NCBI GenBank assembly: GCA_046309355.1
Contig: JBKCPL010000074.1
Location: forward strand, 1-64,000
Direction: 5' to 3'
Source of the DNA: CAYSBE01 sp046309355
GTDB taxonomy: Bacteria > Bacteroidota > Bacteroidia > UKL13-3
DNA: 64,000 nucleotides
Notes under the pieces: model-generated
Told to the model about the DNA's origin: nothing
Seen by the model: only the letters and a program-made list of their open reading frames with translations
Database searches by the model: none
In this document: positions 1 through 9,106 of the stretch, piece after piece
Layout: each line of letters starts with the position of its first letter
How positions within the stretch are numbered: position 1 is the stretch's first letter
Position numbers and translations under genes: made by a program

Positions 1-70
1 GCGAAAGCGCCAAGCTGCAACTGGGATTTATGTAAGTTACGGATAGAAATTCAGCATAAGCTTATCCGAT

Positions 71-101
71 TTTGAAATTAGGCAAAATTATACCATATTT
101 G
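71..101 (+). promoter_or_regulatory. Candidate Bacteroidota-type promoter for rpsP operon
   Basis: TTTG at 71-74, a 19-base spacer, then CATATTTG at 94-101. This is one base off the Bacteroidota -33/-7 consensus TTTG-N19-TAnnTTTG, about 47 bases before the rpsP start. Bases 1-70 show no recognisable gene; they may contain the tail of an upstream gene but no frame is convincing. Confidence 0.5.
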
Positions 102-147
102 CCGCCCCTGCGAGAAATGGAGACCTCACAGGTTAATTTAACTAATT

Positions 148-702
148 ATGTCAGTAAAAATCAGATTACAGCGTCATGGACGCAAAAAAGCACCTTATTA
201 CCACATAGTGGTGGCGGATTCACGTGCTCCGAGGGATGGTAAGTTCATTGAGAACATTGGTTATTACAAACCACAAACCGTTCCCGCAACTATCGAATTG
301 GATGTAGACAAAGCTGTTGCCTGGCTCGAAAAAGGAGCTCAGCCATCAGATACGTGTCGTGCTATCCTTTCGTATAAAGGAGCCATGTACAAAAAACACC
401 TGGCAGGTGGTGTGCGTAAAGGCGCACTCACTGTTGAGCAGGCTGAATCAAAATTTACGCAATGGCTTGAAGCCAAAAACAACAAAGTAGCGGCACACAG
501 CGAGAATTTCAAGAAATCGTTAAGTGATAAAGCAGCTGCTCAATTGGCTGAAGAAGCAAAAGTGAAAGAAGCCCGTGCTGCAAAGATTGCTGAGAAGCTT
601 GCTGCTGCTAACATCGCTGCTGCTGAAGCAGAAGCCGGTGTGACAGAAGCTACCGAAACTTCCGAGCCGGAAGCTGAAACAGCTGAAACGCCAGCGGAGT
701 AA
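148..702 (+). CDS. rpsP: 30S ribosomal protein S16
   Basis: Structural protein of the small ribosomal subunit. The N-terminal ~80 residues are a clear S16 domain (start MSVKIRLQRHGRKKAPYYHI, then a VVADSRAPRDGKFIE stretch). At 184 aa it is about twice the length of the E. coli protein. The extra C-terminal part (about residues 100-184) is low-complexity Ala/Glu-rich and probably disordered, an extension common in Bacteroidota S16. It is the first gene of the rpsP-rimM-trmD-rplS set, 11 bases before rimM, with a candidate promoter at 71-101. The ATG fits the family start exactly. Confidence 0.97.
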   Translation: MSVKIRLQRHGRKKAPYYHIVVADSRAPRDGKFIENIGYYKPQTVPATIELDVDKAVAWLEKGAQPSDTCRAILSYKGAMYKKHLAGGVRKGALTVEQAESKFTQWLEAKNNKVAAHSENFKKSLSDKAAAQLAEEAKVKEARAAKIAEKLAAANIAAAEAEAGVTEATETSEPEAETAETPAE

Positions 703-713
703 GCGTATATGCT

Positions 714-1214
714 ATGAAGTCGATTGACAGAAGTCATTTTACGGAAATCGGCTACGTACAAAAAACGCACGGTCACAAAGGCGAGCTAAGACTAGAAACT
801 TCAGTAAAATTAAAGGATTGGGCTTTTCTTGAAATTCAAGGGAAGCCCGTTCCATTTAAAATAGATTCTATTCATCCCTTACCCAATCAATTGGTTATTT
901 GTAAGCTATCCGGAGTGGACTCAACCACACAGGCCGAAGAGTTGGTGGGATATACGTTGCTTGCCGCCAAACATAAATCGGACAAACGTGTAAATAAGGC
1001 CTCTGATATTGTGGGTTACACAATTATGGACGACAAACTGGGTGAGATTGGGTTAGTGGAAGAACTCTTAGAAATGCCCTTTCAACTACTCATTCGTACA
1101 CATACACAAGGCAAAGAAACGCTGATACCGGTTGTAGATGACTTCATTTTAAAGGTAAATCACCGCACCAAAACCCTTGTACTGCAGTTGCCGGATGGAC
1201 TTTTAACAGTATGA
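714..1214 (+). CDS. rimM: Ribosome maturation factor RimM
   Basis: 16S rRNA processing factor that binds S19 in the 30S head during assembly. The 166-aa length is normal. The N-terminal RimM barrel is shown by the IGYVQKTHGHKGELRL stretch at about residues 12-27, followed by a PRC-barrel half with VGYTIMDDKLGEIG and a VDDFILKVNHRTKTLVLQLP ending. It lies between rpsP and trmD, 4 bases before trmD, the classic order in which translation-machinery genes are co-transcribed. Confidence 0.95.
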   Translation: MKSIDRSHFTEIGYVQKTHGHKGELRLETSVKLKDWAFLEIQGKPVPFKIDSIHPLPNQLVICKLSGVDSTTQAEELVGYTLLAAKHKSDKRVNKASDIVGYTIMDDKLGEIGLVEELLEMPFQLLIRTHTQGKETLIPVVDDFILKVNHRTKTLVLQLPDGLLTV

Positions 1215-1218
1215 TCGC

Positions 1219-1896
1219 ATGAATATTGATATTTTAACACTTTTCCCAGAATATTTTACAGGTCCGTTCAGCGAATCCATGGTTAAGCGTGCTATACAAA
1301 AAGGGTTGGTTAGTATTGACTTGCATAATATACGTAAATATTCCACCAACAAACACCATACTGTTGACGATTACCCATTTGGAGGGGGAGCTGGCATGGT
1401 CATGCAAATTGAACCCATCGACTTATGCATGGAGGAAGTGAAACGTTCCCGTCAGTTTGATGAAATAATTTACCTGAGTCCGGATGGCGAATTGTTTGAT
1501 CAAAAATTAGCCAATCATCTCTCTACTAAAAGTAACCTGATGTTTTTGTGCGGCCATTACAAAGGCGTGGATGAACGAGTGCGTGAAAATCTGATAACAC
1601 GCGAAATTTCAATTGGTAATTATGTGCTTACAGGTGGTGAGTTAGCAGCAGCCGTTGTTGTTGATGCGGTGGTACGATTAATACCGGGTGTATTGAGTGA
1701 TGAAACGTCTGCCTTGTCCGACTCGTTTCAGGATGGATTGATCAGTCCACCTGTTTATACTCGTCCGGCAGATTATAAGGGATGGAAGGTTCCCGATATA
1801 TTGTTAAGTGGGCATGCCGAACGCATAGCTGAATGGCGACACGAACAGTCAGTATTGAGAACGCGTATGCGCAGACCCGATTTGGCAGATGAATAA
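1219..1896 (+). CDS. trmD: tRNA (guanine-37-N1)-methyltransferase TrmD
   Basis: SAM-dependent SPOUT enzyme that makes m1G37 in tRNAs reading CNN-type codons, preventing +1 frameshifting. At 225 aa it is normal length. The trefoil-knot SAM pocket is visible: GGGAGM at 55-60, GHYKGVDER at 112-120 and SIGNYVLTGGE at 131-141. The start MNIDILTLFPEYF is the canonical TrmD N-terminus. Third gene of the rpsP operon; an 88-base gap with its own candidate promoter separates it from rplS. Confidence 0.97.
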   Translation: MNIDILTLFPEYFTGPFSESMVKRAIQKGLVSIDLHNIRKYSTNKHHTVDDYPFGGGAGMVMQIEPIDLCMEEVKRSRQFDEIIYLSPDGELFDQKLANHLSTKSNLMFLCGHYKGVDERVRENLITREISIGNYVLTGGELAAAVVVDAVVRLIPGVLSDETSALSDSFQDGLISPPVYTRPADYKGWKVPDILLSGHAERIAEWRHEQSVLRTRMRRPDLADE

Positions 1897-1917
1897 TGCA
1901 AGATTTTTAAAAGAATT

Positions 1918-1948
1918 TTTGTGCATTATCAGCAAAAGTCTATTTTCG
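1918..1948 (+). promoter_or_regulatory. Candidate promoter for rplS
   Basis: TTTG at 1918-1921, 19-base spacer, TATTTTCG at 1941-1948 (one mismatch to TAnnTTTG). It lies 37 bases before the rplS ATG and would allow rplS transcription independent of trmD. Confidence 0.5.
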
Positions 1949-1984
1949 CAGTCCATTTTTCAAAAAAACTAATATTGTTAAGTT

Positions 1985-2341
1985 ATGAACGCTGTAGAAG
2001 CTATAAAGCTGGTAGAAAGTGAGTTTACTCAAGGTAAAACCAATCCCGCATTCGGTGCAGGCGATACTGTAAATGTATTTTACAAAATTAAAGAAGGTAA
2101 CAAAGAGCGCATTCAGCAGTATCAGGGTGTTGTTATTCAACGCAGAAACAGCGGTTTGAGCAGCACATTTACCGTACGTAAAATTTCAAACGGTGTAGGT
2201 GTTGAGCGTATTTTCCCGCTTTTCAGCCAAAATATCGATAAAATTGAAGTCGTTAGCCACGGTAAGGTACGCAGAGCACGTATTTTCTACCTACGCGATG
2301 CGAAAGGTAAAAAAGCGAAAATCAAAGAAAAAAGAGGTTAA
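1985..2341 (+). CDS. rplS: 50S ribosomal protein L19
   Basis: Large-subunit protein at the 30S-50S interface. The 118-aa length matches the family. Signature stretches seen are FGAGDTVNVFYKI (about 22-34), RIQQYQGVVIQRRNSGLSST (about 43-62), NGVGVERIFPLFS and the C-terminal RRARIFYLRDAKGKKAKIKE. Last gene of the rpsP-trmD block, followed at once by a strong hairpin terminator. Confidence 0.97.
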   Translation: MNAVEAIKLVESEFTQGKTNPAFGAGDTVNVFYKIKEGNKERIQQYQGVVIQRRNSGLSSTFTVRKISNGVGVERIFPLFSQNIDKIEVVSHGKVRRARIFYLRDAKGKKAKIKEKRG

Positions 2342-2360
2342 AATAAATTACCCAATACTG

Positions 2361-2395
2361 AAAAGCCCTGCAAACATTGTTTGTAGGGCTTTTTT
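2361..2395 (+). terminator. Rho-independent terminator after rplS
   Basis: Two 15-base arms (2361-2375 and 2379-2393) with one G·T wobble, a 3-base loop and a run of T at 2390-2395. It separates the ribosomal block from the O-antigen-ligase-like gene. Confidence 0.85.
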
Positions 2396-2412
2396 AGTAC
2401 TTTACACCCGCA

Positions 2413-3630
2413 ATGAACGATAAACTGCAAATGGTAAAAGCCGGTGCCTGGTGTCTGGTTATTTCATCGCTGCTGATGGCTGATGCCGCGCGTGCTCTGC
2501 TCAGTATTTCCATGATACTGCTTGCATTGGTATTGCTATACGATTCCATCGTAGGAAAAAATCACCTCTCGTTGTCCTCTACCAGGATGCTGCTTTTTAT
2601 GGCACTTGGATTTCTGTTGCTGTATGGCGTGCAGTTTCTGTATTCAGAGAATAAATCATACCTGTGGGAACGAATAGGCATAAAATTGCCTTTCATTCTA
2701 TTGCCTCTGGTAGCTTTACGCAGCAGTCCCGTAAGCAGTAAATACACGCGCTTTATACTGCTTTATTATGTAGCGCTCATGGCGTTGGTCAGTTTAGCTA
2801 TGTTTGTTCGCTATTTACTGAATAAAGATGCGTACGATTTGCTGTATGCGCAGTCGAGCGTAATGCCGGGTCCTATCAGTCATATAAGGCTCAGCATTAT
2901 GATAGCCTTTGCAGCGTATGCAGCTTATTATTTATTATACATCATCAGGCAACATTCCTTCCGAATACTACTGATAGGCTGTTTAGTATTGCTGATTATG
3001 TTTACTCACGTATATTCAGTTCGAAGTGGACTTTTTGCCTTCTACACATTGGTTGTATATGAATTAATGTGTCGCATTCTGAACACGACACATAAGGGCA
3101 AATTTTTAGCTATCTGTGCTTCTATTGCTTGCATTGCATTGGCTGCAGCCTGGTTTACTCCCACCATACGAAACAAAATTTCTATCACGGTTGAGGAACT
3201 CAACCAATATGCGCAAGGAAGAAATCTCAATCACAACTCTATCGGCAAGCGACTGGCTTCCTATCACATCGCCATTGATATCGCCAAGCAAAATCCTCTT
3301 TGGGGATGCGGTATAGGCGACTACACCGATTTAAATACGAGTGCATTTAACCAGCGACACCCCGAAGTAGAAGTACCCATTATCGCTCACAATCAATTTT
3401 TGTACTACTTGGCTGCTTCGGGTATATTCGGAGTGCTGTTGTTTTTGTGCTTTTTCTTTTATCCTATTGTACATATTCAACGATTGCCGCGGTTGTTAGC
3501 TGCACAGTTGCTCGTATTGCTGGTATCGTTTCAAACCGAGCCTATGCTTGAGACTCAGCTGGGAGTGGCGTATTCAGTGGTTTTTTGGTTATTGCCGGTG
3601 TGCATGCAGTTCGAGGAATCCTCATCGTGA
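2413..3630 (+). CDS. O-antigen ligase family (Wzy_C-type) membrane protein
   Basis: Polytopic inner-membrane protein of 405 aa with about ten hydrophobic segments. The family-typical region is LWGCGIGDY (around 296-304), followed by a periplasmic stretch with AHNQFLYYLAASGIFGVLL, the H-N-x-F/Y-L pattern of WaaL/Wzy-type ligases and polymerases. By family it joins or polymerises surface glycan on a lipid carrier; the substrate cannot be read from sequence. No glycan cluster surrounds it: it sits alone between the rplS terminator and valS. Start chosen at the first ATG after the terminator. Confidence 0.8.
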   Translation: MNDKLQMVKAGAWCLVISSLLMADAARALLSISMILLALVLLYDSIVGKNHLSLSSTRMLLFMALGFLLLYGVQFLYSENKSYLWERIGIKLPFILLPLVALRSSPVSSKYTRFILLYYVALMALVSLAMFVRYLLNKDAYDLLYAQSSVMPGPISHIRLSIMIAFAAYAAYYLLYIIRQHSFRILLIGCLVLLIMFTHVYSVRSGLFAFYTLVVYELMCRILNTTHKGKFLAICASIACIALAAAWFTPTIRNKISITVEELNQYAQGRNLNHNSIGKRLASYHIAIDIAKQNPLWGCGIGDYTDLNTSAFNQRHPEVEVPIIAHNQFLYYLAASGIFGVLLFLCFFFYPIVHIQRLPRLLAAQLLVLLVSFQTEPMLETQLGVAYSVVFWLLPVCMQFEESSS

Positions 3631-3637
3631 CAATCAC

Positions 3638-3668
3638 TTCGGCCATTCGTTTACATTCATTATTTTCG
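3638..3668 (+). promoter_or_regulatory. Candidate promoter for valS
   Basis: TTCG at 3638-3641, 19-base spacer, TATTTTCG at 3661-3668; each box has one mismatch to TTTG/TAnnTTTG. The leader to the ATG at 3683 would be short. Confidence 0.35.
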
Positions 3669-3682
3669 TCCACAATACTTTT

Positions 3683-6334
3683 ATGACAAAACCTGTTGAT
3701 TTACCCAAAACCTATTCGCCAGCCGATACGGAAGATAAATGGTATGCTTATTGGCTGAAGCAAAACCTTTTTCATAGCGAGCCTGATTCACGTGAGCCTT
3801 TTACAGTGGTGATTCCTCCGCCAAATGTTACCGGTGTGTTGCATATGGGGCATATGCTGAACAATACCATTCAGGATGTGCTGATTCGCAGGGCGCGTAT
3901 GATGGGTAAAAATGCCTGCTGGGTTCCCGGTACCGACCACGCATCAATAGCAACAGAGGCTAAGGTGGTGCAGATGCTACGCGAGCGTGGGATAAAAAAA
4001 TCTGATTTAACACGCGAAGAATTTTTATCGTATGCATGGGAGTGGAAAGAAAAATACGGGGGCATTATTTTAAAACAATTGGAAAAACTGGGAGCAAGTT
4101 GTGACTGGCAGCGCACCCGGTTTACTATGGAACCCAAGTTGAGTGATGCGGTTATTGATGTATTTATCGACTTGTACAAAAAAGGATTGATATACCGCGA
4201 ACTGCGCATGGTAAATTGGGATCCGCAGGGTAAAACTGCACTCAGTGACGAGGAGGTGATTTACAAAGATGTGCAGTCGAAGCTGTATTACATCAAGTAT
4301 GAACTGACAGATGGAAGCGGACACGTGACCATAGCGACTACCCGTCCCGAAACAATTTTGGCCGATACCGCAGTATGTATAAATCCTACAGATGAACGAT
4401 TCATCCATTTAATTGGCAAGTACGTAAAGGTTCCTTTCATTAACCGCGAAATTCCTGTAATTGCTGATGAGTATGTTGATTCGTCATTTGGAACAGGTTG
4501 CCTTAAGGTAACACCGGCACATGATAAAAATGATTATGAACTGGGCAGAAAGTACAATCTTCCTGTCATTGATATTTTAACAGACGAAGGCTTTTTAAAT
4601 GAGAAAGCAGAAGATGCCCGATATATCGGCAAAGACAGATTTGCAGTTCGAAAGCAGATTACACTTGATTTGGAAGGAGCGGGTTATTTGGATAAAGTAG
4701 AGGAGTATAAAAATCAGGTAGGAACCAGCGAGCGAACAGGTGCCGTTATTGAACCGCGTCTTACCTTGCAATGGTGGGTTGATATGCGCAAGTTCTTAGC
4801 TAAGAATCCGCAAGTGCTGGATGCGGTTATGAATGATGACATTAGGTTTCATCCGGCAAATATGAAAAACACCTACCGCCATTGGATTGAAAATATAAAA
4901 GACTGGTGCATTTCACGTCAGTTATGGTGGGGGCAGCGTATACCTGCATGGTATGCTACCGATGGCGAATTTGTAGTAGCCAAAACAGAAACGGAAGCAC
5001 TACGCATGTTTACACAAATAGGTAAAACATACACATCAAGTGATATTAAACAAGATGAGGATGTGCTTGACACCTGGTTTTCATCGTGGCTTTGGCCGAT
5101 TAGCGTTTTTGATGGTTTTGCCGAGAAAGACAACAGGGATATAAAGTATTATTATCCGACCAATGATTTGGTTACTGCTCCGGAAATCATGTTTTTTTGG
5201 GTAGCGCGCATGATTATGGCAGGCTACGAATGGACCGGACAAAAACCATTTAGTAACGTATACTACACCGGTATAGTGCGCGACAAGCAGCGCAGAAAAA
5301 TGAGCAAGTCGCTGGGCAATTCACCTGATCCGCTTGATTTGATTGCACAGTTCGGTGCTGACGGTGTGCGAATGGGCATGTTGCTGTGTTCGCCTGCCGG
5401 CAATGATATTCTGTTTGACGAATCGCTTGTTGAACAGGGAAGAAATTTTACCAATAAAATTTGGAATGCACTGCGGCTAATAAAGGGATGGCAAACTACA
5501 GCAGATAACCTTGTTTCAGCTGATGCTGTTAATGCCAATCGTGATGCGGCCCAATGGTTACGGTATAAAATAGATGTTGCATTAACGGATATTGAAGCGG
5601 GTTACAGTGAATACCGACTCAGCGAGGTGCTCATGCGTATCTATAAACTGATTTGGGACGACTACTGCTCGTGGTATCTGGAAATGATAAAGCCTGCCTA
5701 TGGCGAGCCCATTAACGAAAGTGCATACTCAGATGCCGTTCATTTTTTTGATGAACTGATGCGTTTGTTACATCCGTATATGCCATTTATTACCGAAGAA
5801 GTGTGGCAGCACATAAGAGAAAGAAATCAGGGTGATAGTATTTGTATAGCACCATATCCGCGAAAATCGGCTGAAAGTACTAATCCTCAGATGGATGTCA
5901 TAGTGGAATGCATTACCAAACTGCGTGAGCTGCGAAATGCCAAAGGAATGAGCCCGAAGGAGCCAATAGAAATCACCATTAAATCGGACAATTCCGAACA
6001 CTATAAAAAGCATGAATTTATGCTGGGTAAACTAGCTTGCCTAAGTGCTGTAAATTATTCTGCTCAGCCTCCTGTAAATGGGCTGCTTATACCTGTAGGT
6101 ACTGACGAAGTGTATGCTCATCTGGATATTGAAATAGATGAGGCAGCCGAACGCGAAAAAATTAAAAAGGAATTGGAGTACCTACACGGTTTTTTAAAGT
6201 CGGTAGAGGCTAAATTATCGAATGAAAAATTTGTTGCCAATGCTAAACCTGAACTGGTAGAAAAAGAGCGTCAGAAGAAAGCCGATGCTGAAGCAAAAAT
6301 GGAAGTGCTGAAAAGAAATCTGGATTCAATGTGA
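3683..6334 (+). CDS. valS: Valyl-tRNA synthetase
   Basis: Class I aminoacyl-tRNA synthetase charging tRNA-Val, 883 aa from this start. HIGH-like HMGH is at 54-57 (within PPPNVTGVLHMGHMLN), the CP1 editing domain follows (TIATTRPETILADTAVCINP), KMSKS is at 539-543, then the anticodon-binding domain and a C-terminal coiled coil rich in Lys/Glu (about 810-883). The open frame extends upstream to 3548 inside the preceding gene, but MTKPVDLPKTYSPADTEDKW is the family start, so 3683 was chosen. Its last 9 bases overlap the convergent permease gene. Confidence 0.97.
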   Translation: MTKPVDLPKTYSPADTEDKWYAYWLKQNLFHSEPDSREPFTVVIPPPNVTGVLHMGHMLNNTIQDVLIRRARMMGKNACWVPGTDHASIATEAKVVQMLRERGIKKSDLTREEFLSYAWEWKEKYGGIILKQLEKLGASCDWQRTRFTMEPKLSDAVIDVFIDLYKKGLIYRELRMVNWDPQGKTALSDEEVIYKDVQSKLYYIKYELTDGSGHVTIATTRPETILADTAVCINPTDERFIHLIGKYVKVPFINREIPVIADEYVDSSFGTGCLKVTPAHDKNDYELGRKYNLPVIDILTDEGFLNEKAEDARYIGKDRFAVRKQITLDLEGAGYLDKVEEYKNQVGTSERTGAVIEPRLTLQWWVDMRKFLAKNPQVLDAVMNDDIRFHPANMKNTYRHWIENIKDWCISRQLWWGQRIPAWYATDGEFVVAKTETEALRMFTQIGKTYTSSDIKQDEDVLDTWFSSWLWPISVFDGFAEKDNRDIKYYYPTNDLVTAPEIMFFWVARMIMAGYEWTGQKPFSNVYYTGIVRDKQRRKMSKSLGNSPDPLDLIAQFGADGVRMGMLLCSPAGNDILFDESLVEQGRNFTNKIWNALRLIKGWQTTADNLVSADAVNANRDAAQWLRYKIDVALTDIEAGYSEYRLSEVLMRIYKLIWDDYCSWYLEMIKPAYGEPINESAYSDAVHFFDELMRLLHPYMPFITEEVWQHIRERNQGDSICIAPYPRKSAESTNPQMDVIVECITKLRELRNAKGMSPKEPIEITIKSDNSEHYKKHEFMLGKLACLSAVNYSAQPPVNGLLIPVGTDEVYAHLDIEIDEAAEREKIKKELEYLHGFLKSVEAKLSNEKFVANAKPELVEKERQKKADAEAKMEVLKRNLDSM

Positions 6335-7723
6335 TGATTTACTAACCGACATTGCTCTAAATCGCCAGGCGTAAAATGTGAGGTAGCTAAAACACAAAGG
6401 AGCAATGATGTAGGATGTTTTAATGTGAATGGTGTCAGCTAAATATCCTTGCAGAGGCGGTATTACGGCTCCCCCTAAAATCATCATGATTAAAAATGCC
6501 GAAGCCTGTGAGGTATAGCGCCCCAAATTATGAATGGCTATAGCGAATATGCACGGCCACATGACCGAGCACCAAAGCCCACCGCTAATAAATAGCAATA
6601 AACTAACTTGGCCGCTGGTAAGTAAGGCGCCCGTGCTGCAGAGCACAGCAGCCAGTGAAAACGCTAGTAACATACGTGCCGCATGTTCAATGGTAAAATA
6701 TGCCACGGCAATCATCAGCATTACCATAAGTGCATAAGGAAGAAAAATGGTGTGAATAGTTTCTGTCTCACCGGTTGATTTTATGAGGCTGAAAGAATAG
6801 ACAAGTGTGTATGCCACAATAGGCAAAATAACTATCAGCCATTTTCTAAATCGTGCGGAAGGTGTAATTGCTTCAGATGCTGCAGTCCATCTTCCAATCA
6901 TAAGACTTCCCCAGTACAACGAAATAAGTGGCGAAATTTTTCCTGTATTCCAGCTGCCGTATTCGGCTTCCTCTAGCAAGCGTCCCAAATTGCTTTGAAT
7001 AGTTACTTCAACACCTACATAAACAAAAATGGCAATCATGCCCATATACAATTGCGGGTACTTAAGCGCTTCGAATGAAAACGCAGTGTTTTCTTTTTCC
7101 TTAGTATTGCCTGCAAGTTGAATTCGGCTCAGCACAATTGCCAGGACTACAAAAAGTGCAGCCAGAATAATATACAGTGTTGCCACATTATTCATACTGG
7201 CTGTTGATGTGGCAGAATTTAGATTGCCAAAAAGAAAGTAGGCTACGATGAGTGGTCCAAGTGTGGTACCTAGTGAATTTATTCCACCTGCCAGATTTAG
7301 CCTGTGAGCACCGGTGCGTTCGTCTCCCAGCAGTATAACAAGTGGGTTGGCCGCAGTTTGCTGCATGCTAAATCCCAGCGCAATGACAAAAAAGGAAGCA
7401 AGTATATACGAATAGTTGCCCGAGTGTAATGAAGGAACCATGCTCGCAGCTCCAACGGCCGAACACATGAGTCCGGCTGCAAATGATTTGGCATAACCCA
7501 GCTGCTGTATCAGGTCTTTTTGGGTAAAGTAAGTATATATAAATAGCACTGCTGAACCTATAAAGTAGCCCCCATAAAAAGTTGCATCAATGAGCTGGCT
7601 TTGAAATTGTGATAAGTTAAATTGGTTTTTGCAGAAGGGAATGAAAATACCATTACTGGCCGCCATAAATCCCCAAAAGAAAAAAATAGAAACGATGGCA
7701 GGAAAGGCTGTTCGATTTTGCAT
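6326..7723 (-). CDS. Sugar MFS transporter, FucP/GluP (FHS) family
   Basis: Twelve-segment proton symporter of the fucose-galactose-glucose family, 465 aa. The signature is visible: an N-terminal FFFWGFMAASNGIFIPFCK segment, then AANPLVILLGDERTGAHRLNLAGG, with the NPLV and RLN motifs that define FHS permeases. Substrate is likely a hexose or 6-deoxyhexose (family knowledge); no catabolic genes lie adjacent. A TTG codon six residues upstream (7741) is possible, but ATG at 7723 gives the usual MQNRTAFPAI start. Convergent with valS, with coding ends overlapping by 9 bp. Confidence 0.9.
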   Translation of the reverse strand: MQNRTAFPAIVSIFFFWGFMAASNGIFIPFCKNQFNLSQFQSQLIDATFYGGYFIGSAVLFIYTYFTQKDLIQQLGYAKSFAAGLMCSAVGAASMVPSLHSGNYSYILASFFVIALGFSMQQTAANPLVILLGDERTGAHRLNLAGGINSLGTTLGPLIVAYFLFGNLNSATSTASMNNVATLYIILAALFVVLAIVLSRIQLAGNTKEKENTAFSFEALKYPQLYMGMIAIFVYVGVEVTIQSNLGRLLEEAEYGSWNTGKISPLISLYWGSLMIGRWTAASEAITPSARFRKWLIVILPIVAYTLVYSFSLIKSTGETETIHTIFLPYALMVMLMIAVAYFTIEHAARMLLAFSLAAVLCSTGALLTSGQVSLLLFISGGLWCSVMWPCIFAIAIHNLGRYTSQASAFLIMMILGGAVIPPLQGYLADTIHIKTSYIIAPLCFSYLTFYAWRFRAMSVSKSSH

Positions 7724-7899
7724 GGGATAAATTATTTCCAATCAAATTTGATGTTTTTTCAGGTACTGTGTAAATCTGTTATCCACATTGTGCCGTATTC
7801 ACTTGCCCTGTATTTACCGCCTGTCCATTCTCATTGCCGTTCAACCCTATTTTATGGTTGTTTACATTCATACCTGTAAATTCGTTAAAAAAAGCACCT

Positions 7900-8061
7900 A
7901 TGAAATCACTACTCCTCTGTATTTTTCTGTTGGGTTTATCTGTTCAAAAATACTCTGCTTGTTCTAGCACTAAGCAGAAAAATAAAACATCATATAGTTA
8001 TAAAACTTCACACATAGCCGTTGGCGGGCCGGTATTGGTTAGGGTTAAATCAAAAGCCTGA
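7900..8061 (+). CDS. Small exported peptide coupled to LytS-type kinase
   Basis: A 53-aa ORF, not a family I recognise. The first ~20 residues form a signal peptide (MKSLLLCIFLLGLS) ending in SAC, an imperfect lipobox because position -3 is Tyr. The remaining ~33 residues are basic and Ser/Thr-rich, ending in a hydrophobic VGGPVLVRV patch. Its TGA overlaps the ATG of the histidine kinase (TGATG), so the two are translationally coupled. An in-frame upstream ATG at 7834 would only add a non-conserved-looking stretch, so 7900 is preferred. It could be a lipoprotein, a sensor accessory or a secreted signal; sequence alone does not decide. Confidence 0.6.
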   Translation: MKSLLLCIFLLGLSVQKYSACSSTKQKNKTSYSYKTSHIAVGGPVLVRVKSKA

Positions 8062-9098
8062 TGGAATTTAGCCGGAAAAACCAGTTATACTGGTTATGCC
8101 AGTTTGGAGGTTGGTCATTGTTTACCACGCTCGAGCTGATTAATTACAGCTTGATTGATGGGTTTCATCCTTTACTTCTACTCAACGGACTCGTTAATAT
8201 ATTACTTGGTGTTTTTATTACACATATTTACCGCAAGTACCTCATCCGTTCAGCCTGGTTAAATCTTCCTACGGTAAAGTTAATACCTCGCGTTGCAGCT
8301 GCTGTGCTTATCATGTCGGTATGTATGGCAGGTATTAATATTCCGCTCGACAGATTAACCTATCCTATATTCCGCGAAATTGAACTCAATAGCGCCATAC
8401 TATTCAACTATTTTTTCAGCTGGAGTAAATACATACTGCTTTGGGCATTGATTTATCATTTATTTCAATATTGGGAAAAGTCACTGGAGTCGGAAAAAGA
8501 AAAGTATCAACTGGCTGCAGCCATCCGCGACAATGCATTTAATCACCTGGTTGCTCAGCTAAATCCCCATTTTTTGTTCAACTCGCTTAATAGCATCCGT
8601 ACACTTGTAGATGTAAATCCGCCTCAGGCTCAACGTGCCATTATTCTTCTTGCTGAACTTTTGCGCAGCACCCTTAAGTACGGCAAAGAAAAATGGATTT
8701 CGATGTACGATGAAATGCAGGTTGTTTTAAGCTATCTTGAAATAGAAAAGATTCGTTTTGACGAACGTCTAAGTATTCAACAAAACATTGATTCATCACT
8801 TGTAAAGAATATTCAGCTTCCACCGTTTACCATTCAAACACTTGTTGAAAATGCCGTTAAACACGGCATCGCAAAAAGTAAATCCGGGGGAAATATCACT
8901 ATCAACTGTACACAGGACGAAGCGTACTTACGACTAACTGTTGTTAACACCGGTGTGCTCACCAACAACCGTAGCAATGGGGTAGGACTTAGTAACTTAA
9001 CTGAAAGACTACGGCTATTGTACGCTGATGCAGCTGAATTGACTTTGATACAGCGATCAGAAAATGAAGTAGAAGCTACACTACGTATACGATTATAA
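8061..9098 (+). CDS. LytS/YehU-type sensor histidine kinase
   Basis: Membrane histidine kinase of the PF06580 type, 345 aa. Four hydrophobic segments occupy about residues 10-135, followed by a short coiled linker (SLESEKEKYQLAAAIRDN). The phospho-acceptor box is LNPHFLFNSLNSIR with His170. The ATPase domain has the N box at TLVENAVKHGI (Asn264) and the G box GVGLSNLTERL (307-317). There is no extracytoplasmic sensor domain, so sensing is probably through the membrane or the coupled 53-aa peptide. It overlaps that peptide gene by one base and precedes its LytTR regulator by 8 bases. Confidence 0.92.
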   Translation: MEFSRKNQLYWLCQFGGWSLFTTLELINYSLIDGFHPLLLLNGLVNILLGVFITHIYRKYLIRSAWLNLPTVKLIPRVAAAVLIMSVCMAGINIPLDRLTYPIFREIELNSAILFNYFFSWSKYILLWALIYHLFQYWEKSLESEKEKYQLAAAIRDNAFNHLVAQLNPHFLFNSLNSIRTLVDVNPPQAQRAIILLAELLRSTLKYGKEKWISMYDEMQVVLSYLEIEKIRFDERLSIQQNIDSSLVKNIQLPPFTIQTLVENAVKHGIAKSKSGGNITINCTQDEAYLRLTVVNTGVLTNNRSNGVGLSNLTERLRLLYADAAELTLIQRSENEVEATLRIRL

Positions 9099-9106
9099 TT
9101 CGACCA

